Below the pieces are notes generated by a model, which was given only the letters and a program-made list of their open reading frames with translations, was not told where the DNA came from and did not search any database. Positions 1 through 4,952 of a stretch of 7,260 nucleotides of DNA are shown here, one piece after another. Location of the stretch: positions 1 through 7,260 of the forward strand of contig JAISXC010000200.1 in NCBI GenBank assembly GCA_031270875.1, written 5' to 3'. Within the stretch, counting starts at the first letter, position 1. Every line of letters starts with the position of its first letter. The stretch is from Desulfovibrio sp. (GTDB lineage Bacteria; Desulfobacterota; Desulfovibrionia; Desulfovibrionales; Desulfovibrionaceae). The position numbers and the translations under genes were made by a program.

Positions 1-969
1 GTTGACGGTCAGGACGCTCTCAAAAAGGCCGCGGCTCTGGAGCCTGACGTGATGACGCTTGACGTGGAGATGCCCAGGCTGGACGGTCTTGCGACATTGC
101 AGGAACTGATGAAGACCAACCCCCTGCCGGTTCTCATGGCCAGCGCTCTGACGGAATCCGGGGCTCACAGCACTTTCAAAGCCCTTGAATACGGCGCGCT
201 GGACTTTATTCCCAAAACAATGAGCAATGACAAAAACGCGTTCGGCGAGGAATTGCGGCATAAAGTCAAAGCGATTTCGCGGAAGAAGTCCCTTGTCAGG
301 CTCAGGTTTCAACGTCTGAAATTACAGCACGGTTCAACCGTGCAGCATTCAACGCAGGCGGCGCAAACGGGCGCGCCGCTTCCTCCCTGCAAGGGGCCGA
401 GAGATTTGGTGGTTATCGGAGTTTCCACCGGAGGGCCGCCGGTTGTGCAAAAAATCCTTTCCGCCCTGCCGGGGGATTTGCCGGCCTGCATTTTGGTTGC
501 GCAACACATGCCGGCGACATTCACCGGGCCTTTTGCCAAACGTTTGGACGGCTTGTGCAAACTTTCGGTGTCCGAGGCCGCGGATGGCGACAAATACAAA
601 AAAGGGCACGCCTACGTGTGCCCGGGAGGCAGGCACATCGGCGTGCGCATGCGTGGACCGATGCCTGAAGTGGCCGTGACCGAGGAGCCGCGCGACGTGC
701 TGTACAAGCCTTCGGTCAACGTGCTTATGGAAACGGCCGGCAAGTGCATGGGGGGGCGCACTCTGGGAGTTATGTTGACGGGTATGGGATCTGACGGGTG
801 TGAAGGAGCGAAGGTACTCAGAAAAATGGGCGGATGTCTTGTCGCCCAAAGCGAGGCGTCGTGCGTTGTCTACGGTATGCCCAAAGCGGTTGTGGACGAG
901 GGGCTTGCCAACCAGATTCTTGACACCGAAGACATTGCCCAGGCAATTGTTGCCATCGTTAAAGGCTGA
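1..969 (+). CDS. cheB: Chemotaxis response regulator / protein-glutamate methylesterase CheB, 5' partial
   Basis: CheB removes methyl groups from (and deamidates) glutamyl residues of chemoreceptors in the cytoplasm and is switched on by phosphate from CheA. The frame is open from the first base, so the true start lies upstream; 322 residues are visible. The receiver domain shows TLDVEMPRLDG, with the phospho-acceptor Asp at 61-63, and the conserved Lys in ALDFIPK. E. coli CheB has this Asp at position 56, so about 35 residues are missing. A linker of roughly 45 residues follows. The methylesterase domain has the nucleophile Ser in IGVSTGG (424-426), the His in AQHMP (505-507) and the Asp in TGMGSDG (793-795). 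Their spacings of 27 and 96 residues match the 26 and 96 of the E. coli Ser164/His190/Asp286 triad, so the enzyme looks active. TGA is at 967-969; the HEAT-repeat gene begins 31 bp later, consistent with one transcript. Confidence 0.96.
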   Translation, partial: VDGQDALKKAAALEPDVMTLDVEMPRLDGLATLQELMKTNPLPVLMASALTESGAHSTFKALEYGALDFIPKTMSNDKNAFGEELRHKVKAISRKKSLVRLRFQRLKLQHGSTVQHSTQAAQTGAPLPPCKGPRDLVVIGVSTGGPPVVQKILSALPGDLPACILVAQHMPATFTGPFAKRLDGLCKLSVSEAADGDKYKKGHAYVCPGGRHIGVRMRGPMPEVAVTEEPRDVLYKPSVNVLMETAGKCMGGRTLGVMLTGMGSDGCEGAKVLRKMGGCLVAQSEASCVVYGMPKAVVDEGLANQILDTEDIAQAIVAIVKG

Positions 970-983
970 CTTCACATTTATGC

Positions 984-988
984 AGGAG
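984..988 (+). promoter_or_regulatory. Ribosome binding site choosing the HEAT-protein start
   Basis: AGGAG lies 12 nt before the ATG at 1001. The alternative in-frame ATG at 980 has no convincing Shine-Dalgarno sequence, only AAAGG about 15 nt upstream, and the ATG at 1007 is 18 nt away. I therefore prefer 1001, although the spacing is longer than ideal. Confidence 0.55.
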
Positions 989-1000
989 CGAAGCCCCGTT

Positions 1001-2938
1001 ATGAATATGGAAAATCTCCCTCCGAATGCGGCCAGCATTCTCGAAGATCTGCAATCGGACGATTATAACACTGTTCGCAGCGCGGCATTCAGCGCCGGGG
1101 ACGCAGGACTGCGGGAAGCCATTCCCCTGCTTGTCGAAAAAATCAAAAGCGAGAATATCGGCGTTCAGGAAGCGGTGGAATACGCCCTGCGGAAGTTGCG
1201 CGGAGCCGAAGCAGTTGACGGGCTTCTGCCGTTGCTCCGCGTTGACGATGCCCCCGTTCGCAACGTTGCCATGGATATTTTGCGCGAAATTGCCCTGGAC
1301 AATTTTGAAAGCATCCGTTCATACCTTCACGACAATGATCCGGATATCAGAATATTCATCGCGGATATTCTCGGGTATTGCCGCAGTTACAGGGCCGCCA
1401 CACTGCTTGGAGATTCGCTTCTGAAAGATCCTGAAGTCAATGTCCGTTACCAGGCTGCCTCAAGCTTGGGAAAGTTGTCTTTTCCCGAATCTGTGCCCAC
1501 TCTTTGTCAGGCCATGCATGATGAGGAATGGGTGCAATTCTCCATTATCGAGTCCTTGTCAAAGATCGGCGACCCTTCGGCCATGAACTCCCTGATTCAG
1601 CTTCTCCCCCACTCCACCCCCCTTGTCAGCGCAGCCATTATAGACGCTCTCGGCAACATCGGCGACATAAAGATCGTCCCCATGCTCACCAGCGCAATGG
1701 AAAACGTCAATGTGGTATTGCGTCACAAGATTGTCAAGGCCATCGTGCAGGTTTTGCGGGAACGCTCTCTTGCCATGCTGAATTCGAAAACGCGTGAGCG
1801 TCTCCGCGTTTACATGCTGGAAGCCCTGAGAGACAATGACGAGGAAATTTTGCTGTCTGTCCTGCGGGGGCTCAGCGCCATCGGCAAGGAGGAGGACAGC
1901 GGGGATTTGCTCCTGTTCGCCGTGAACCTCAATTCCGAAACCCAGGCGGACATTTATGATGCGGCAGTCAACGCCATAGCCGCCCTGGGCTACAATTCCG
2001 CCGTGCGCGAGGCTTTGTGCGGCAACGACGAAAAGCAGGCCGCTGTGGCTATGGAGGCTTGCAACCGTATCGGCAGCGACAGTTATGCAGACGATCTGAA
2101 AAGCATTTTCTGGCGTCTGAACCGGGACATGCAACGGGCGGCATCTTTCGCCGTGGCCCAGCGCGGAGCGCCCGAGGATATGCCTTTCTTCGCGTCAGTT
2201 ATGAAGAAAACCCAGGATGCCGAAATATTGAAAAACGCGCTGCTGTTTTTCGGGAACCAGCACGGTTGCGCGGATGCGGAAGCCGTTGTTTTTGCGCAAC
2301 TGGGTCATCACTATCGCGATGTCAAGGAAACGGCGCTGGAAGCGTGCATAAATCTCCACAGTCCGTCCCTGAATGAGCGTTTTAAGGAACTCCTTGGCGA
2401 CCCGGATCCCATGCAGCGCATGATGGCCGTGTATGCCCTCGGGCGTTACGGCGTCACGGAAAATATTGCCGAAATCACAAACGCCTCAGAGGATGAGGAT
2501 CCCCGTGTCAGGCAGGTGGCTGTTGAGGCGTTTCTCAATCTCGGCGCAGACGCCGAGCAGTATTTGACGCCACTCCTGCCGCGTCTTTTCGACGAAAACA
2601 AGGATGTGCGCGTGGCCTTGGTGGATCTGCTCGGGAATATCGGGACGCAGGCGGTTGTGACGCATCTGGGTGCCGCTCTTGAGGATGGAAACGAATGGGT
2701 CCGTATACGCGCCATTGAGGCCTTGGGGCTGTGCAGAAGCATTAACACCGTGCCTACGCTGACGCAAATGCTGGAGACGGCGAGCCCCATGATTGCCTTC
2801 AAAATTATTGAGGCGCTTGGCAGAATCGGAGGAAACGCGGCTTTCAGCGTGCTCATGAGCCTGACGACCCATGAGGATCCGGAAATCCAGCACGCCGCGA
2901 CTGAAGCCATAGAAGTTATTCAGGCTGACGAGGAGTAG
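1001..2938 (+). CDS. HEAT-repeat (PBS-lyase-like) protein of the chemotaxis operon
   Basis: This 645-residue protein consists almost entirely of tandem two-helix HEAT repeats of about 31-36 residues; I count around 20 by eye. The recurring second-helix pattern is xVRxxAxxALGxIG: NTVRSAAFSAG (residue 23 on), VNVRYQAASSLGKL (about 145), PMQRMMAVYALGRYG (about 470), PRVRQVAVEAFLNLG (501), KDVRVALVDLLGNIG (534), EWVRIRAIEALGLCR (565), PMIAFKIIEALGRIG (about 596) and PEIQHAATEAIEVI (627). The C-terminal third is the most regular. The middle (about residues 255-430) is degenerate and includes a charged helical stretch near SKTRERLRVYMLEALRD. There is no signal peptide, membrane segment or catalytic motif. 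HEAT/PBS-lyase repeats form curved superhelices that bind proteins; actual bilin lyase activity is not implied. The gene lies 31 bp after cheB and 3 bp before cheR, and its last codons carry the cheR ribosome binding site, so it is almost certainly co-translated with them. An adaptor role in receptor adaptation is inference only. An upstream in-frame opening back to 800 is cheB read in the wrong frame. Start less certain than identity. Confidence 0.88.
   Translation: MNMENLPPNAASILEDLQSDDYNTVRSAAFSAGDAGLREAIPLLVEKIKSENIGVQEAVEYALRKLRGAEAVDGLLPLLRVDDAPVRNVAMDILREIALDNFESIRSYLHDNDPDIRIFIADILGYCRSYRAATLLGDSLLKDPEVNVRYQAASSLGKLSFPESVPTLCQAMHDEEWVQFSIIESLSKIGDPSAMNSLIQLLPHSTPLVSAAIIDALGNIGDIKIVPMLTSAMENVNVVLRHKIVKAIVQVLRERSLAMLNSKTRERLRVYMLEALRDNDEEILLSVLRGLSAIGKEEDSGDLLLFAVNLNSETQADIYDAAVNAIAALGYNSAVREALCGNDEKQAAVAMEACNRIGSDSYADDLKSIFWRLNRDMQRAASFAVAQRGAPEDMPFFASVMKKTQDAEILKNALLFFGNQHGCADAEAVVFAQLGHHYRDVKETALEACINLHSPSLNERFKELLGDPDPMQRMMAVYALGRYGVTENIAEITNASEDEDPRVRQVAVEAFLNLGADAEQYLTPLLPRLFDENKDVRVALVDLLGNIGTQAVVTHLGAALEDGNEWVRIRAIEALGLCRSINTVPTLTQMLETASPMIAFKIIEALGRIGGNAAFSVLMSLTTHEDPEIQHAATEAIEVIQADEE
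2931..2935 (+). promoter_or_regulatory. cheR ribosome binding site inside the end of the HEAT gene
   Basis: AGGAG sits in the last codons of the HEAT-repeat gene, 6 nt before the ATG at 2942. This well-placed site supports the long CheR form with the Pro-rich N-terminus. The internal Met187 codon at 3500, just before the catalytic part, has only a weak GGCGGG upstream. Confidence 0.8.
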
Positions 2939-2941
2939 CCT

Positions 2942-4366
2942 ATGACGACGCCCTTTCACCCCGGGCCCCCCCTTTTGAAAAATGACGGGCATGCCTCTTC
3001 CGGCGTTTCCCCCTCAGCTGTCGGCGCGCAGCCCACCCCAAAAACATATGGCGACGCATCCGCGGCAGTGTCTCCCGCCCTCCCGAACACGGGATCTTCC
3101 TTGCCCGGCGCGACGCCTGCGGCTTCTCCGGCAAGCCAGCGGCCAGCCGCGCTCGCAAGGCCCGGCGCGCCCCCGTCTTCCGGGGCCGGAGCGCGAGTGT
3201 CTCCTGCCTCCCCGTTCGCTCCGGGGGCGCAAGCGCAGTCGTTGTGGAACAAATCTCCGGCTTCTCCGTTCAGCCGCGCCACGTTGCCTCCTACAAATCC
3301 AATCAGGCCCGCATCAGCATCACCAGGGATCCAACAGCGCGAGCGCGCCCCGGCGCCCGCCGCAACGGCCAGACCAACGCCCGCATCGGCTTGGCCAGTG
3401 GCCGCCCCGCGTCCGACGACGCTCCTCAAAAGTCCGGCGGTCCCTGTCGGCGCGCCGCCGTCCACACCACGACCATCTTTTCAAAATCCTCCGGCGGGCA
3501 TGGGTGCAGCCTCGCCTTTTCGCAGGGATCTGCGGGTCAGCGACGAAGAATTCATACAACTCAGGGATTTTATTTATCAGCGGTGCGGTATCTTCATAGC
3601 GGAGAACCGCAAATACCTTATTGAAAATCGCCTTTCCAGCCGCATCAAGGAACTGAACCTAAAAAGCTATAATGAATATTATAATTTCCTTCGCTTTGAC
3701 GTTTCGCGCAAAACCGAACTGAACAAACTTTTTGAAGTCGTCACGACCAATGAGACCAGTTTTTACAGAAATCCTCCGCAACTGGAGATTTTTCAACATG
3801 TTATCCTGACGGACATTGTCGAGAAATGCCGCAAGGCGGGGCGCAAACGTCTGCGTTTGTGGTCAGCCGGTTGTTCCACAGGCGAAGAACCTTACACTTT
3901 GGCCATCATTCTGCATGAAGTGCTCAAAAGCGAGATAGCCGCCTGGGATATCAAGATCACGGCCAATGACCTTTCCGATGCTGTGCTCAATGCCGCGCGG
4001 CGCGGAATTTACAACGAATACGCCTTGCGCACCACGCCGCCCGAAATCACTTCGGCCTACTTCACCAAAGACGGCAATGTGTACAGAATTAACGAATCGC
4101 TGAAGCGTATTGTGACCTTTGGGCAGATTAACCTGAACGACAAGGAACAACTCAAACGGGTGGAGAAATCCCAGGTTGTTTTTTGCCGAAACGTGATTAT
4201 TTATTTTGACGACGATATGAAACGCCGTGTCATTAACGCCTATTACGACAATCTTGAGCCGGACGGCGTGTTGTTGATAGGGCATTCCGAATCATTGCAC
4301 AATATTACCAGAGCGTTTCAGCTTGAACAGTACAAGGGGACCATTGTGTACAGGAAAAGGGTTTGA
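2942..4366 (+). CDS. cheR: Chemotaxis protein methyltransferase CheR with long Pro/Ala/Ser-rich N-terminal extension
   Basis: CheR transfers methyl groups from S-adenosylmethionine to glutamates of chemoreceptors. Residues from about 200 (SDEEFIQLRDFIYQRCGIFI) to the end are a full CheR: the all-alpha N-domain, NETSFYR (the conserved NETxFFR-type motif), the SAM-binding motif LWSAGCSTGEEPYT (residues 306-319), NDLSDAVLNAARRGIY, and the C-terminal VVFCRNVIIYFD and LLIGHSESL motifs. A usual CheR is about 270-290 residues; this one is 474. The extra first ~195 residues are low complexity: by hand count of residues 1-193, 42 Pro, 39 Ala and 25 Ser, with only three acidic residues and about 14 basic ones. 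ASPF occurs three times in it (residues 89-92, 107-110, 190-193). The beta-subdomain (FTKDGNVYRINESLK) looks short, perhaps lacking the insertion of CheRs that bind the receptor C-terminal pentapeptide; this is inference. The gene follows the HEAT gene by 3 bp with a good Shine-Dalgarno sequence. Confidence 0.95.
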   Translation: MTTPFHPGPPLLKNDGHASSGVSPSAVGAQPTPKTYGDASAAVSPALPNTGSSLPGATPAASPASQRPAALARPGAPPSSGAGARVSPASPFAPGAQAQSLWNKSPASPFSRATLPPTNPIRPASASPGIQQRERAPAPAATARPTPASAWPVAAPRPTTLLKSPAVPVGAPPSTPRPSFQNPPAGMGAASPFRRDLRVSDEEFIQLRDFIYQRCGIFIAENRKYLIENRLSSRIKELNLKSYNEYYNFLRFDVSRKTELNKLFEVVTTNETSFYRNPPQLEIFQHVILTDIVEKCRKAGRKRLRLWSAGCSTGEEPYTLAIILHEVLKSEIAAWDIKITANDLSDAVLNAARRGIYNEYALRTTPPEITSAYFTKDGNVYRINESLKRIVTFGQINLNDKEQLKRVEKSQVVFCRNVIIYFDDDMKRRVINAYYDNLEPDGVLLIGHSESLHNITRAFQLEQYKGTIVYRKRV

Positions 4367-4444
4367 TCCGGATCCCCGGTACGACGCGCGCAGCCTTGAA
4401 CGCCATGGCCTCCGGTGTGGCTGGTTTGCCGGGGCTGCGGCGTG

Positions 4445-4456
4445 GTTACATGTAAC
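4445..4456. repeat. Perfect 12-bp palindrome in the cheR-cheY gap
   Basis: GTTACATGTAAC is a perfect inverted repeat. It is directly followed by a second small inverted repeat, CGCC-ATAC-GGCG (4456-4467). The palindrome ends 18 bp before a TTGACA box, a position where a DNA-binding regulator could act. There is no T-tract, so it is not an intrinsic terminator. The palindrome is read directly from the sequence; operator function is inference. Confidence 0.4.
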
Positions 4457-4474
4457 GCCATACGGCGACAACTT

Positions 4475-4502
4475 TTGACATTCACTTCTGTAAGTCTGTA
4501 AA
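4475..4502 (+). promoter_or_regulatory. Candidate sigma-70 type promoter before cheY
   Basis: A perfect -35 box TTGACA (4475-4480) is followed after 16 nt by TGTAAA (4497-4502), 4 of 6 matches to TATAAT. It lies in the only non-coding gap of any size, so cheY (with cheA) could be transcribed apart from the upstream genes. Against it, the predicted start near 4509 leaves a leader of under 10 nt that would cut into the cheY Shine-Dalgarno sequence. Confidence 0.3.
4487..4502 (+). repeat. Short tandem repeat, two 8-bp units
   Basis: TCTGTAAG (4487-4494) is immediately repeated as TCTGTAAA (4495-4502), between the TTGACA box and the cheY ribosome binding site. Two units this short may be chance. 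Confidence 0.3.
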
Positions 4503-4517
4503 GCGCAGGAAAAAGTT

Positions 4518-4886
4518 ATGAGCAAGCATATTCTCGTTGTCGATGACTCGAAGACCATACGCAACCTTGTAACCTTTGTTCTCAAGGCGGAAGGCTTTAA
4601 AGTCACCATGGCCGAAGACGGTCTGGATGCCATAGAAAAACTCACAATTATTGAACCGGTTGATCTCATACTCTCGGATATCAATATGCCCCGCATGGAC
4701 GGATTTACTTTTATCAAGACAATTCGCCGGCAGGATGCCTATAAAGATATCCCCATCATAGTCCTCTCCACGGAGGGACAGGAACAGGATATCCAGAAAG
4801 GCATAAGCCTTGGCGCCAATCTGTATATGGTGAAACCCGCGCAACCGGAAAAAATGGTTCGCAACATAAAGATGATTCTTGGCTAG
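4518..4886 (+). CDS. cheY: Single-domain chemotaxis response regulator CheY
   Basis: A stand-alone receiver of 122 residues, the usual CheY length, with no output domain. It accepts phosphate from CheA and then acts on the flagellar motor switch. The acidic pocket is Asp9-Asp10 (VVDDS), the phospho-acceptor is Asp54 (LSDINMPRMDG), the switch Ser/Thr is Ser84 (VLSTEGQ), the aromatic switch residue is Tyr103 and the conserved Lys is Lys106 (YMVKP). The ATG at 4518 has AGGA at 4507-4510 with 7 nt spacing. It is 151 bp downstream of cheR, a larger gap than elsewhere here, and 62 bp upstream of the chosen cheA start. Its last codons overlap a sigma-28-like promoter. Location next to cheA supports CheY over another receiver protein, but motor control versus a phosphate-sink role cannot be told from sequence alone. 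Confidence 0.95.
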   Translation: MSKHILVVDDSKTIRNLVTFVLKAEGFKVTMAEDGLDAIEKLTIIEPVDLILSDINMPRMDGFTFIKTIRRQDAYKDIPIIVLSTEGQEQDIQKGISLGANLYMVKPAQPEKMVRNIKMILG

Positions 4887-4893
4887 CCGATAA
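4867..4893 (+). promoter_or_regulatory. Candidate sigma-28 (FliA) promoter for cheA
   Basis: TAAAGATG (4867-4874), an 11-nt spacer, then GCCGATAA (4886-4893). The enterobacterial sigma-28 consensus is TAAAGTTT-N11-GCCGATAA, so this matches 14 of 16 positions at the exact spacing, with a perfect -10 box. It lies in the last codons and stop codon of cheY and would start RNA around 4899-4901, just upstream of cheA. Sigma-28 drives late flagellar and chemotaxis genes, so the context fits. Chance is not excluded: the TAAAG part encodes the conserved C-terminal helix of CheY, and the final TAA is shared with a ribosome binding site. Confidence 0.6.
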
Positions 4894-4898
4894 GGAGG
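4891..4898 (+). promoter_or_regulatory. Perfect Shine-Dalgarno sequence upstream of the leader ORF
   Basis: TAAGGAGG is fully complementary to the canonical 3' end of 16S rRNA. It ends 3 nt before the ATG at 4902, which is tight, and 23 or 50 nt before the in-frame cheA ATGs at 4922 and 4949, too far to serve them directly. Its first three bases are also the end of the sigma-28-like -10 box. Confidence 0.7.
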
Positions 4899-4901
4899 GT
4901 A

Positions 4902-4952
4902 ATGTCTACATTCGGGCAAGTATGCTTTCTCACCATGAAGGTACGGACATGA
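4902..4952 (+). CDS. Possible 16-residue leader peptide overlapping the cheA start
   Basis: A 16-codon ORF (MSTFGQVCFLTMKVRT) starts 3 nt after a perfect Shine-Dalgarno sequence and ends at TGA 4950-4952, which overlaps the chosen cheA ATG (4949-4951) as ATGA. This is the classic layout for termination-reinitiation coupling: ribosomes recruited by the strong upstream site would finish the short ORF on top of the cheA start. The peptide resembles no family I know and lacks runs of one amino acid that would suggest attenuation. It may matter only as a translated leader. A coincidence cannot be excluded for an ORF this short. Confidence 0.45.
   Translation: MSTFGQVCFLTMKVRT

Noticed and set aside
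800..1000. Upstream extension of the HEAT-repeat gene in its own frame, back to 800
   Set aside because: These 67 codons overlap the catalytic end of cheB, lack HEAT character and have no ribosome site; the Shine-Dalgarno sequence at 984-988 supports 1001.
349..1038. 229-codon open frame on the - strand opposite cheB
   Set aside because: It lies wholly opposite the strongly supported cheB catalytic domain, is rich in Arg/His/Gly as expected for antisense of GC-rich coding DNA, and shows no family motif.
2446..2992. Two - strand open frames (154 and 168 codons) opposite the HEAT gene
   Set aside because: Shadows of the regular HEAT-coding sequence; no ribosome sites or recognisable domains.
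2956..3624. Several long overlapping open frames in both strands across the Pro-rich part of cheR
   Set aside because: High GC removes stop codons in all frames here. Only the cheR frame has a well-placed ribosome site and continues into a known domain.
4416..4436. Possible sigma-54 promoter (TGGCTGGTTTGC)
   Set aside because: The spacing between a GG and the downstream GC does not fit the required GG-N10-GC.
4389..4439. Possible terminator hairpin after cheR (CGCAGCC pairing with GGCTGCG)
   Set aside because: The 7-bp stem would close a loop of about 37 nt and no T-tract follows, so it does not look like an intrinsic terminator.
4910..4912. ATT as a rare cheA start, 11 nt after the perfect Shine-Dalgarno sequence
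   Set aside because: It is in the cheA frame, but ATT starts are very rare and ATG 4949 has its own ribosome site and gives the expected CheA N-terminus.
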